A stretch of 50,664 bases of DNA from contig SZWC01000028.1 in the NCBI GenBank assembly GCA_023375785.1, positions 445,264-495,927 of the forward strand. The letters are read 5' to 3'. How positions within the stretch are numbered: the stretch's first letter is position 1; every line of letters begins with the position of its first letter. The stretch is from Penium margaritaceum (lineage: Eukaryota > Streptophyta > Zygnematophyceae > Desmidiales > Peniaceae). Shown in pieces: positions 19,851-33,665 of this stretch. Under the pieces are notes generated by a model. The model had not been told where the DNA came from. It worked only from the letters and a program-made list of their open reading frames with translations, and searched no databases. The translations under genes and the position numbers were made by a program.

Positions 19851-22127
19851 GTGTGGTAAACTTTGACAACTCACACCACGAGTCACAAATGGTCAGGGTG
19901 GAACGTAATGGTTTGTAAATACTAGTTATCTACTAGCAAGTACAAATACCTTCAATGTGTAGTGGAACAATGTGGCTTCAATGCACAGTGACCAACCGAA
20001 GTATGCATATGTCACTACCCATGATGAACAGATTTCACTTAATGTGGTGAACGTTGAAAACGCATAACACGAGTCACAAATGGTCTGAGGGGAAAACAAT
20101 GGACTAGGAAGCCAATGTGTTGGCTGGAAAGGACAAAGAACTTCAATATGTAGTGGCACAATGTGGCTAATATGCACACCAAACAACCAAACTAGGCATA
20201 TGTCACTGATCATGACCACCTAATTTCAATATGGGTGGTCAACGCTGACCAACCATAACACGGGTCACAAACGGGCAGGACAGGAAACAATGCCATGGGC
20301 ATATCGGTTCTCAACTACCAAGTTCAACGACCTTTATTCAGTAGTAGTACGGTGTGGCTACCATGCACAATGACCAACCAAAGTAGGCATATGTACAGCC
20401 TTTGACCAAAGAAATCCGCTGTATGTGGTCAACGTTGACAACTCATAATACGAGTCACAAATGGCCAGAGGGGGAAACAATGGTTTGGGAGCATCAACTA
20501 TTACATAACAAGCACAAGGGGCTTCAATACGTTGTGGCATGTTGTGGAGACCATGCACAATGACGAACCAAAGTAGGCATACGTCACTGACCATGACCAA
20601 GTAATGTCACTAAGTGTGATAAACATTTACAACTCACAACACGAGTCACAATTGGGCAGGGTGGAATGTAAGGGTTTGTGAATACTAGTTTTCTAGTAGC
20701 AAGTACGAATACCTTCAATATATTGTGGCACAATGTGGCTTCAATGCACAGTGACCAACCAACGTATGCATATGTCACTAACCATGACGAACAAAATTCA
20801 CTTCATGTGGTCAACATTGAAAACGGTAACACGAGTAAAAAATGGTCAGAGGGGAAAACAATGGATTGGGAAGCCTATGCATTGACTAGAAAGGACAAAG
20901 AACTTCAATATGTAGTGGCACGGTGTGGCTAATGTGCACACCAAACAATCAAACTAGGCATATGTCACTGGTCATGACCAGAGAATTTCAATATGGGTGG
21001 TCAACGTTGACCAACCATAACACGAGTCACAAACGGTCAAGAGAGGACACAATGCTATGAGAATATTGGTTCTCGGCAACCAAGTACAATGACCTTCAGT
21101 CGGTAGTAGCGCAGTGTGGCTATCATGCACAATGACTGACCAAAGTTGGCATATATACTACCTTTGACCAAAGAAATCCGCTGTGTGTCGTCCACATTAA
21201 CAACTCATAAAACGTGTCACAAATGGTCTGAGGGGGAAACAATGGTTTGGGAACACCACGTATTACATAGCAAGCACAAGGGGCTTGAATACGTTGTGGC
21301 ACGGTGTGGGGACCAGGCACGATGACCAACCAAAGTAGGCATATGTCACTGACCATGACCAAATAATGTCACTAAGTGTGGTAAACTTTGACATCTCACA
21401 ACACGAGTCACAAATGGTCAGGGTGGAAGGCAATGGTTTGTGAATACTTGTTATCTACTAGCAAGTACAAATACCTTCAATATGTAGTGGCACAACGTGG
21501 CTTCAATGCACAGTGACAAACCAAAGTATGCATATGTCACTAACCATGACGAACAAGCTTCACTTCATGTGGTCAACGTTGAAAACGCAAAGCACCAGTC
21601 ACAAATGGTCAGGGGGGAAAACAATGGATTGGGAAGCCTGTGTATTGGCTATAAAGGACAAAGAACTTCAATACGTAGTGGCACGGTGTGGCTAATATGC
21701 ACACCAAACAATTAAACTAGGCATCATGACCAGAGCATTTCAATATGGGTGGTCAACGTTCACCAACCATAACACGAGTCACAAACGGTCAGGAGAGGAA
21801 ACAATGCTATGAGAATGTCGGTTCTCAACTACCAAGTACAATGACCTTCAGTCAGTAGTAGCACTGTGTGGCTACCATGCACAATGACCGACCAAAGTAG
21901 GCATATTTACTGCCTTCGACCAAAGAAATCTGCGGTGTGTGGTCCATGTTGAAAACTCATAATACGAGTCACAAATGGTCAGAGGGGGAAACAATGGTTT
22001 AGGAACACCACGTATAACATAGCAAGCACAAGGGGCTTCAATACGTTGTGGTACGGTGTGGGGAACATGCACGATGACCAACCAAAATAGGCATATGTCA
22101 CTGACCATGACCAAATCATGTCACCAA
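19851..22127 (+). repeat. Satellite block 6: three four-monomer HORs
   Basis: E spacings are about 762, 762 and 752 bp. Each unit has the B/C fusion monomer, near 20100, 20870 and 21630. An 11-bp deletion near 21725 joins AGGCAT to CATGACC. The last two units carry the linked diagnostic bases in C, D and E. Confidence 0.9.
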
Positions 22128-24982
22128 GTGTGGTAAACTTTGACAATTCACAACACGAGTCACAAATGGTCAGGGTGGAAGGTAATGGTTTGTTAACACT
22201 AGTGATCTACTAGCAAGTACAAATACCTTCAATGTGTAGTGGCACAATGTGGCTTCAATGCACAATGACCACCCAAAGTATGCACATGTCACTAACCATG
22301 ACAAAATGATTTCACTTCATGTGGTCAATGTTGAAAACGCATAACACTAGTCACAAATGGTCAGAGGGGAAAACAATGGGTTGGGACCACTAGTTATCAA
22401 CTAGGTAATACAAAGACCTTCAACAAGCTGTGGCACGGTATGGCTAGCGTGCACAGTGACCAACCAAAGGATGCATACGTCACTGACTACGACCGAATAA
22501 GTCCACTATGTGTGGTCAACAGTGACAACTCATAACACGAGTCACAAATGGTCAAAGGGAGAGAAAATGGTTTGGGAAGCCTATGTATTGACTAGAAAGG
22601 ACAAAGAACTTCAATACGTAGTACCACAGTGTGGCTAATATACACACCAAACAACCAAACTAGGCATATGTCACTGATCACGACCATAGAATTTCAATAT
22701 GGGTGGTCAACGTTGACCAACCGTAACACGAGTCACAAACGGTCAGCACAATAAACAATGCTATGGAAATATCGGTTCTCAACTACCAAGTTCAACGACC
22801 TTCATTTAGTAGAAGCAGGTGTGGCTACCATGTACAATGACCAACCAAAGTAGGCATATGTACTGCCTTTGACCAAAGAAATCCGCTGTGTGTGATCAAC
22901 GTTGACAACTCATCATACGAGTCACAAATGGTCACAGGGGGAAACAATGTTCTGGGAACACCAAGTATCACACAGCAAGCACAAGGGGCTTCAATACGAC
23001 CACGGTGTGCAGACCATGCACGATGACCAACCAAAGTACGCATATGTCAATGACCATGACGAAACAACGTCACTAAGTGTGGTAAACTTTGACAACTCAT
23101 AACACGAGTCACAAATGGTCAAGGTGGAAGGTAATGGTTTGTGAATACTAGTTATCTACTAGCAAGTACAATTACCTTCAATATGTAGTTGCACAATGTG
23201 GCTTCAATGCACATTGACCAGCCAAGGTATGCATATGTCACTGACCATGACGAGTGAATTTCACTTCATGTGGTCAGCGTTGAAAACGCATAACACAAGT
23301 CACTAATGGTCAGAGGGGAAAACAATTTGTTGGGAACACTAATTGTCAAATAGGAAGTACAAATACCTTCAACAAGCAGTGGCACGGTATGGCTAGCGTG
23401 CACAGTGACCAACCAAAGGATGCATACGTCACTGACTACGACCGAATAAGTCCACTATGCGTGGTCAACATTGACAACTCAAAACACGAGTCACAAATGC
23501 TCAGAGGGAGAGAAAATGGTTTGGGAAGCCTATGTATTGAATAGAAAGGACAAAGAACTTCAATACGTAGTGGCACGGTGTGGCTAATATGCTCACCAAA
23601 CAACCAAACTAGGCATGTGCCACTGATCATGAACAGATAATTTGAATATGGGTGGTCAACGCTGACCAACCATAACACGAGTCACAAACGGCCATGACAG
23701 GCAACAATGCTATGGGAATACCAGTTCTCAATTACCATGTACAACGACCTTCATTCAGTAGTAGCACGGTGTTGCTACCATGTAGAATGACTGACCAAAG
23801 TAGGCATTTTTCTGCCTTTGACCAAAGAAATCCGCTGTGTGTGGTCCACGTTGACAACTCATAATACGAGTCACAAATGGTCAGAGGGGGAAACAATGGT
23901 TTGGGAACAACACGTATCACATAGCCAGCACAAGGGGCTTCAATACGTTGTGGCACGGTGTGGGGAGCATTCACGATGACCAACCAAAGTATGCATATGT
24001 CACTGACCATGACCGAATAATGCCACTAAGTGTGGTAAACTTTGACAACTCACAACACGAGTCACAGATGGTCAGGGTGGAAGGCAATGGTTTGTAAATA
24101 CTAGTTATCTACTAGCAAGTACAAATACCTTCAACATGTAGCGGCACAGTGTGGCTTCTATGCACAATGATCACCCAAAGTATGCATTTGTCACTGACCA
24201 TGACGAGAGAATTTCACTTCATGTGGTCAACGTTGAAAATGCATAACACGAGTCACAAATGGTCAGAGGGGAAAACAATTGGTTGGGAACTCTAGTTATC
24301 AACTAGGAAGTACAAAGACCTTCAACAAGCAGTGGCACGGTATGGCTAGGGTGCACAGTGCCCAACCAAAGGATGCATACGTCACTGACTATGACTGAAT
24401 AAGTCCACTATGTGTGGTCAACATTGACAACTCATAACACGAGTCACAAATGGTCAGAGGGAGAGAAATGGGTTGGGAAGCCTATGTATTGACTAGAAAG
24501 GACAAAGAACTTCAATACGTAGTGGCACGGTGTGGCTAATATGCTCACCAAACAACCAGAATAGGCGTGTGCCACTGATCATGAACACATAATTTGAATA
24601 TGGGTGGTCAACGTTGACCAACCATGACACGAGTCACAAATGGGCAGGACAGTTAACAATGCTATGGGAATACCGGTTCTCAACTACCAAGTACAACGAC
24701 CTTCAGTCACTAGTAGCACGGTGTGGCTACCATGCACAATGAACGGCCAAAGTAGGCATATTTTTTGCCATTGAGCAAAGAAATCCGCTGTGTGTGGTCA
24801 ACGTTGACAACTCCTAATATGAGTCACAAATGGTCAGAGGGGGAAACAATGGTTTGGGAACACCAAGTATCACATGGCAAGCAGAAGGGGCTTCAATACG
24901 TTGTGGCATGGTGTGGAGACCATGCACGATGACCAACCAATGTAGGCATATGTCACGGACCATGACCAAGTAATGTCACTAA
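22128..24982 (+). repeat. Satellite block 7: three five-monomer HORs
   Basis: Separate B and C monomers; E spacings are about 940-954 bp. One E monomer near 23000 lost a few bases (ATACGACCACGG). No gene is visible. Confidence 0.88.
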
Positions 24983-26506
24983 GTGTGGTAAACTTTGACA
25001 ACTCCCAACACGAGTCACAAATGGTCAGGGTAGAAGGTAATGGTTTGTGAATACTAGTTATCTACTAGCAAGAACAAATACCTTCAATATGTAGTGGCAC
25101 AATGTGGCTTCGATGCACAGTGACTAACGAAGGTGTGCATATGTCACTAACCATGACAAACAAATTTCACTTCAGGTGGTCAACGTTGAAAACGCATAAC
25201 ACCAGTCACAAATGGTCAGGGGGGAAAACAATGGATTGGGAAGCCTATGTATTGGCTATAAAGGACAAAGAACTTCAATACATAGTTGCACGGTGTCGCT
25301 CAAATGCACACCAAACAATTAAAATAGGCATATTTCACTGATCATGACCACAGAATTTGAATATGGGTGGTCAACGTTGACCAACCATAACACGAGTCAC
25401 AAACGGTCAGGAGAGGAAACAATGCTATGAAAATGTTGGTTCTCAAGTACCAAGTACAATGACCTTCAGTCAATAGAAGCGCGGTGTGGCTACAATGCAC
25501 AATGACCGACCAAAGTAGGCATACTTACTGCCTTTGACCAAAGAAATCCGCTGTGTGTGGTTAACGTTTACAACTTATAATACAGGCAAAAATGGTCAGA
25601 GGGGGAAACAATGGTTTGGGAACACCACGTCTCACATAGCAAGCACAAGGGGCTTCAATACGTTGTGGCACGGTGTGGGGACCATGCATGGTGACCAACC
25701 AAAGTAGGCATATGTCACTGACCATGACCAAATAATGTCACTAAGTGTGGTAAACGTTGAAAACTCACTACACGAGTCACAAATGGTCAGGGTGGAAGGT
25801 AATGGTTTGTGAATACTAGTTATGTACTAGCAAGTACAAATACTTCAATATGTAGTGGCAGAACGTGGCATCGATGCACAGTGACCAACCAAAGTGTGGA
25901 TATGTCACTAACCATGACGAACAAATTTCACTTCATGTGGAGAATGTAGAAAACACATAACACGAGTCACAAATGGTCAAAGGGGAAAACAATTGATTGG
26001 GAAGCCTATCTATTGGCTATAGAGGACAAGGAACTTCAATACGTAGTGGCACAGTGTGGCTAACATGCACACCAAACAATCAAACTAGGCATATGTCACT
26101 GATCATGACCAGAGAATTTCAATATGGGTGGTCAACGTTGACCAACCACAACACGAGTCACAAGCGGTCAGTAGAGCAAACAATGCTATGAGAATATCTG
26201 TTCTCAACTACCAAGTACAATGACCTTCCGTCAGTAGTAGCGCGGTGTGGCTACCATGCACAACGACCGACCAAAGTAGGAATGTTTACTGCCTTTGACC
26301 AAAGAAATCCGCTGTGTGTGGTTCATGTTGACAACTCATAACACGAGGCACAAATGGTCAGAGGGGGAAACAATGGTTTGGGAACACCATGTGTCACAAA
26401 GCAAGCACAAGGGGCTCCAATACGTTGTGGCACGGTGTGGGGAACATGCACGATGACCAACCAAAGTAGGCATATGTCACTGACCATGACCAAATAATGT
26501 CACAAA
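24983..26506 (+). repeat. Satellite block 8: two four-monomer HORs
   Basis: Two units of about 760 bp, each with a B/C fusion monomer (near 25235 and 25995). GAGAGG or GTAGAGC and ATGCTATGA follow in D, and GTGTGGGG in E. No gene is visible. Confidence 0.88.
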
Positions 26507-27261
26507 GTGTGGTAAACTTCAACAACTCACAACACGAGTCACAAATGGTCAGGGTGGAAGGTAATGGTTTGTGAATACTAGTTACCTACTATCAACTACA
26601 AATATCTTCAATATGTAGTGGCACAATGTGGCTTCAATGCACAGTGACCACCCAAAGTATGCATATGTCACTGACCATGACGAAAGAATTTCACTTCATG
26701 TGGTCAACGTTGAATACACATAACACAAGTCACAAATGGTCAGAGGGGAAAACAATGGGTTGAGAACACTAGTTTTAAACTAGGAAGTACAAATACCTTC
26801 AACAAGCAGTGGCACGGTATGGCTAGCGTGCACAGTGACCAACCAAAGGATGCATACATCACTGACTACGACCGAAAACGTCCACTACGTGTGGTCAACA
26901 TTGACAGCTCATAACACGAGTCACAATTGGTCAAAAGGAGAGAAAATGGTTTGGGAAGCCTATGTATTGACTAGAAAGGACAACGAACCTCAATACGTAG
27001 AGGCACGGTGTGGCTAATATGCACACCAATCACCAAACTAGGCATATGTCACTGATCATGACCACCTAATTTCAATATGGGTGGTCGACGTTGACCACCC
27101 ATAACACGAGTCACAAACGGTCAGGACACGAAACAATGCTATGCAAATATCCGTTCTCAACTACCAAGTACAACCACCTTCATTCAGTAGTAGCACGGTG
27201 TGGCTACCATGTACAATGACCAACCAAAGTAGGCATATGTACTGCCTTTGACCGAAGAAAT

Positions 27262-27285
27262 CTGCTGTGTGTGGAGACCATGCAC
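27262..27285. other. Deletion junction inside an E monomer (about 117 bp lost)
   Basis: CTGTGTGTGG of the E start is joined to AGACCATGCACG of the E second half. The word TGTGG occurs at both points in an intact E, so the break has microhomology. The HOR is about 837 bp instead of 954. Confidence 0.75.
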
Positions 27286-29179
27286 GATGACCAACCAAAG
27301 TAGGCATATGTCACTGACCATGACTAAACAATGTCACTAAGTGTGGTAAACTTTGACAACTCATAACACGAGTCACAAATGGTCAGGGTGGAAGATAATG
27401 GATTGTGAATACTAGTTATCTAATAGCAAGTATCAATACCTTCAATATGTTGTGGCACAATGTGGCTTCAATGCACTGTGACCAACCAAAGTATGCATAT
27501 GTCATTGAACATGACGAAAGAATTTCACTTCATGTGGTCAACATTGAAAACCCATAACACGAGTCACAAATGGTCAAAGGGGAAAATAATGGGTTGGGAA
27601 CACTAGTTATGAACTAGCAAGTACAAAGACCTTCAGCAAGCGGTGGCACAGTGTGGCTAGCGTGCACAGTGACCAACCAAATGATGCATACGTCACTAAC
27701 TACGAACGAATAAGTCCACTATGTGTGGTCAACATTGAAAACTCATAACACGAGACACAAATGGTCAGATGGAGATACAATGGTTTGGGAAGCCTATGTA
27801 TTGACTAGAAAGGACAAAGAACTTCAATACGTAATGGCAAGGTGTGGCTAATACGCACACCAAACAACCAAACTAGGCAAATGTCACTCATCATGACCAC
27901 ATAACTTCAATATGGGTGGTCAACGTTGACCAACCATAACACGAGTCACAAACGGTCAAGACACAAAACAATGCTATGGGGATATCGGTTCTGAACTACC
28001 AAGTACAACGACTTCATTCAGTAGTAGCACGGTGTGGCTACAATGTACAATGACCGACCAAAGTAGACATATGTACTGCCTTTGACCAAAGAAATCCAAT
28101 GTGTGTGGTCAACATTGACAACTCATAAAACGAGTCACAAATGGGCAGAGGAGGAAACAATGGTTTGGGAAGACAAAGTATCACATAGCAAGCACAAGGG
28201 GCTTCAATACATTGTGGCACGGTGTGGAGACCATGCACGATGACAAACCAAAGTAGGCATATGTCACTGACCATGACCAAATAATGTCACTAAGTGTGGT
28301 AAACGTTGACAACTCACAACACGAGTCACAAATGGTCAGGGTAGAAGGTAATGGTTTGTGAATACTAGTACAAATACCTTCAATATGTAGTGGCACAATG
28401 TGGCTTCAATGCACAGTGACCAACCAAAGTATGCATATGTCACTGAACATGACAAAAGAATTTAACTTCATGTGGTCAACGTTGAAAACGCATAACATGA
28501 GTCACGAATGGTCATAGGGGACAACAATGGATTGGGAACACTAGTCATCAACTAGGAAGTACAAAGACCTAAAACAAGCAGTGGCACGGTATGGCTAGCG
28601 TGCATAGTGACCAGCCAAATGATGCATACTTCACTGACCACGAGCAAATAAGTCCACTATGTGTGGTCAACATGACAACTCATAACACGAGTCACAGATG
28701 GTCAGAGGGAGAGACAATGGTTTGGGAAGCCTGTGTATTGACTAGAAAGGACAAAGAACTTCAATACGTAGTGGCACGCTTTGGCTACTATGCACACCAA
28801 AAAACCAAACTAGGCATATGTCCCTGATCATGACCACAGAATTTCAATATGGGTGGTCAACGTTGACCAACCATAACACGAATCACAAACGGTCAGGACA
28901 GGAAAGAATGCTATGGGAATATCGGTTGTCAACTACCAAGTACAATGACCTTCGGTCAGTAGTTGCAGGGTGCGGCTATCGTGCATAATTACTGACCAAA
29001 GCAGGCATATGTACTGCCTTTGACTAATGAAATCCGTTGTGTGTTGTCAACATTGACAACTCATAATACGAGTCACAAATGGTCAGAGGGGGAAACAATG
29101 GTTTGGGAACACACAGTATCACATAGAAAGCACAAGGGGCTTGAATACGTTATGGCACGGTGTGGAGACCATGCACGAT

Positions 29180-29200
29180 GACCAACCAACGCTATGGGAA
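29180..29200. other. E/D fusion junction
   Basis: An E monomer reading GACCAACCAA passes directly to CGCTATGGGAATATTGG, the middle of a D monomer. About 265 bp of extra D plus E follows, so D and E occur twice in this unit. Confidence 0.75.
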
Positions 29201-32200
29201 TATTGGTTCTCAACTACCAAGTACAACGACATTCATTCAGTAGTAGCACGGTGTGGATACCATGTACAATGACCTACCAAAGTAGGCATATGTAATGCCT
29301 TTGATCAAAGAAATCCGCTGCGTGTGGTCAACGTTGACAACTCATAACATGAGTCACAAATGGTCAGAGGGGGAAACAATGGTTTGGGAACTCCAAGTAT
29401 CACATAGCAAGCACAAGGGGCTTCAATACGTTGTGGCACAGTGTGGAGACCATGCATAATCACCAACCAAAGTAGGCATATGTCACTGACCATGACCAAA
29501 TAATGTCAACAAGTGTTGTAAACTTTTATAACTCACAACACGATTCAAAAATGGTCGGGGTGGAAGGTAATGGTTTGTGAATACTGGTTATCTACTAGCA
29601 AGTACAAATACCTTTAATATGTAGTGGCACAATGTGGCTTCAATGCACAGTGACCAACCAAAGTATGCATATGTCAATGAACATGAAGAAAGAATTTTGC
29701 TTCATGTCGTCAACGTTGAAAACGCATAACACGAGTCACAAATGGTCAGAGGGGAAAACAATGGATTGGGAACACTAGTTATCAACTAGGAAGTACGAAG
29801 ACCTTCAACAAGCAGTGGAACGGTATGGCTAGCGTGCACAGTGACCAACCAAAGGACGCAAACGTCACTGACTACGACCGAATAAGTCCACTATGTGTGG
29901 TCAACATTGACAACTCATAACACAAGTCACAAATGTTCAGAGGGAGAGACAATGGTTTGGGAAGCCTATGTATTGACTAGAAAGGACAAATAACTTCAAT
30001 ACACAGTGGCACGGTGTGGCTAATATGCACACCAAAGAACCAAACTTGGCATATGTCACTGATCATGACAACAGAATTTCAATATGGGTGGTCAACGTTG
30101 ACCAATCATAACACGAGTCACACAAGCTGAGGACAGGAAACAATGCTATGGGAATATCGGTTCTCAACTACCAAGTACAACGACCTTCAGTCAGTAGTAG
30201 CACGGTGTGGCTACCGTGCACAATGACCGACCAAAATAAGCATATCTACTGCCTTTGACCAAAGAAATCCGCTGTGTGGTCAACGTTGACAACTCATAAT
30301 ACGAGTCACAAATGGTCAGAGGGGGAAACAATGGATTGGTAACACCAAGTATCACATAGCAAGAACAAGGGGCTTCAATACATTGTGGCACGGTGTGGGG
30401 ACCATGCACGATGACCAACCAAAGTAGGCATATGTCACTGACCATGACCAGGTAATTTCACTAAGTGTGGTAAACTTTGACAACTCACAACACGAGTCAA
30501 GAATGGTCAGGATGGAAGGTAATGGTTTGTGAATACTAGTTATCTACTACCAAGAACAAATACCTTCAATGCGTAGTGGCACAATGTGGCTTTAACGCAC
30601 AGTGACCAACCAAAGTATGCATATGTCACTGACCATGACGAAAGAAGTTCACTTCATGTGGTCAACGTTGAAAACGCATAACACGAGGCACAAATGGTCA
30701 GAGGGGAGAACAATGGGTTGGGAACACTAGTTATCAACTAGCAAGTACAAAGACCTTCAACAAGCAGTGGCACGGTATGGCTAGCGTGCAGAGTGACCAA
30801 CCAAAGGATGCATACGTCACTGACTACGACCGAATAAGTCCACTATGTGTGGTCAACATTGAAAACTCATAACACGAGTCACAACTGGTCAGATGGAAAG
30901 AAAATGGTTTGGGAAGCCTATGTGTTGACTAGAAAGGACAAAGAACTTCAATACGCAGTGGCACAGTGTGGCTAATGTGCACACCAAATAACCAAACTAG
31001 GCATATGTCACTGATCATGACCACATAATTTCAATATGGGTGGTCAACGTTGACCAACCATAACACGAGTCACAAACGGTCAGAACAAGACAATGCTATG
31101 GGAATATCGGTTATCAACTACCAAGTGCAAGGACCTTTATTCAGTAGTAGCACGGTGTGGCTACCATGCACAATGACCGACCAGAGTAGGCATATCTACT
31201 GCATTTGACCAAAGAAATCCGCCGTGTGTGGTCAACGTTGACAACTCATAATACGAGTCAGAAATGGTCAGAGGGGGCAACAATGGGTTGGGAACACCAA
31301 GAATCACATAGCAAGCACAAGGGGCTTCAATACGTTGTGGCACGGTGTGGAGACCATGCACGATGACCAACCAAAGTAGGCATATGTCACTGACCATGAC
31401 CAAGTAATGTCACTAAGTTTGGTAAACTTTGACAACTCACAACACGAGTCACAAATGGTCAGGGTGGAAGGTAATGGTTTGTGAATACTATTTATCTACT
31501 AGCAAGTACAAATGCCTTCAATATGTAGTGGCACAATGTGGCTTCAATGCACAGTGACCACCCAAAGTATGCATATGTCACTAACCATGACGAAAGAATT
31601 TCACTTCATGTGGTTAACGTTGAAAACGCATAACACGAGTCAAAAATTGTCAAAAGGGAAAACAATGGGTTGGGAACACTAGTTATCAACTGGGAAGTAC
31701 AAATACCTTCAACCAGCAGTGGTACGTTATGGCTAGCGTGCACAGTGACCAACCAAAGGATGCATGCGTCACTGACTACGACCGAATAAGTCCACTATGT
31801 GTGGTCAACATTGACAACTCATAGCACAAGTCACAAATGGTCAGAGGGAGAGAAAATGGTTTGGGAGGCCTATGTATTGACTAGGAAGGACAAAGAACTT
31901 CAATACGTAGTGGCACGGTGTGGCTAATGTGCACACCAAACAACCAAACTAGGCATATGTCACTGATCATGACAACATGATTTCAATATGGGTGGTCAAC
32001 GTTGACCAACCATAACACGAGTCACAAACGGCTAGGAAAGGAAACAATGTTATGGGAATATGGGTTCTCAACTAACAAGTACAACAACCTTCGTTCCGTA
32101 GTAGGTCGGTGTGGCTACCATGTACAATGACCGACCAAAGTAGGCATATGACCTGTCTTTGACCAAAGAAACCCGCTGTGTATGGTCAACGTTGACAACT

Positions 32201-33214
32201 CATAATACGAGTCAAAATTGGTCAGAGGGGGAAAAATGGTTTTCGAACACCAAGTATCACCTAGCAAGCACAAGGGGCCTCAATATGTTGTGGCACGGTG
32301 TAGAGACCATGCACGATGACCAACCAAAGTAGGCATATGTCACTGACCATGACCAAATAATGTCACTAAGTGTGGTAAACTTTGACAACTCACAACTCGA
32401 GTCACAAATTGTCAGGGTGGAAGCTTATGGTTTTGTAAACACTAGTTATCTACTAGCAAGTACAAATACCTTCAGTATATAGTGGCACAATGTGGCTTTA
32501 ATGCACAGTGACAAACCAAAGTATGCATATGTCACTAACCATGACAGACAAAATTCACTTCATGTGGTCAACGTTGAAAACGCTTAACACGAGTCACAAA
32601 TGGTCAGAGGAGAAAACAGTTGATTGGGAAGCCTATGTATTTGCTAGAAAGGACAAAGAACTTCAATATGTACTGGCACGGCGTGGCTAACACGCACACC
32701 AAACAATCAAACTCGGCATATGTCACTTATCATGACCAGAGAATTTCAATATGGGTGGTCAACGTCGACCAACCATAACACGAGTCACAAACACTCAAGA
32801 GAGAAAACAATGCTATGAGAATATCGGTTCTCAACTACCAAGTACAATGACCTTCAGTCATTAGTATCGCGGTGTGGCTACCATGCACAATGACCAACCA
32901 AAGAAGGCATACGTACTGCCTTTGACCAAAGAAATCCGCTGTGTGTGGTCCACGTTGACAGCTCATAATAAGAGTCACAAATAGTCAGAGGGGGAAACAA
33001 TGGTTTGGGAACACCACGTATCACATAGCAAGCACAAGGGGCTTCAATCCGTTGTGGCCCGGTGTGGGGACCATGCATGATGACCAACCAAAGTAGGCAT
33101 ATGTCACTGACCATGACCAAGTAATGTCATTAAATGTGGTAAACTTTGACAACTCACAACACGAGTCACAAATGGTCAGGGTGGATGGTAATGGGTTGTG
33201 AATAATAGTTATCT

Positions 33215-33245
33215 ACTAGCAAGTACAAAGACCTTCAACAAGCTG
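33215..33245. other. A/B fusion monomer junction
   Basis: The first half is A (ATCTACTAGCAAGTACAAA) and the second half is B (GACCTTCAACAAGCTGTGG). This contraction is independent of the common B/C fusion. Confidence 0.75.
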
Positions 33246-33639
33246 TGGCACGGTATGGCTAGCGTGCATGGTGACCAACCAAAGGATGCATACGTCACCG
33301 ACTACGACCGAATAAGTCCAATATGTGTGGTCAACATTGACAACTCATAACACGAGTCACAAATGGTCATAGGTAAAGACAATGGTTTGGGAAGCCTATG
33401 TATTGACTAGAAAGGACAAAGAACTTTGATAAGTAGTGGCACGGTGTGGCTAATATGCACACCAAACAACCAAACTAGGCATATGTCACTGATCATGACC
33501 ACAAAATTTCAATATGGGTGGTCAACGTTGACCAACCATAACACGGTGCACAAACGGTCATGACAGGAAACAATGCTATGGGAATATCTGTTGTCAACTA
33601 CCAAGTACAACGACCTTCAGTCATTAGTAGCACGGTGTG

Positions 33640-33665
33640 GCTACCATGCACTTCATGTGGTCAGC
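33640..33665. other. D/A junction, out-of-register exchange
   Basis: A D monomer (GGCTACCATGCAC) runs into the end of an A monomer (CACTTCATGTGGTC), sharing CAC. The rest of D, a whole E and most of an A are skipped. Confidence 0.7.

Larger units (their letters stand above)
26507..32369 (+). repeat. Satellite block 9: five-monomer HORs with two rearrangements
   Basis: Mostly 946-958-bp units. In the first, an E monomer has lost about 117 bp near 27272. In the third, an E/D fusion at about 29188 adds an extra partial D plus an E. A 14-bp deletion lies near 28370 in an A monomer. No gene is visible. Confidence 0.88.
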
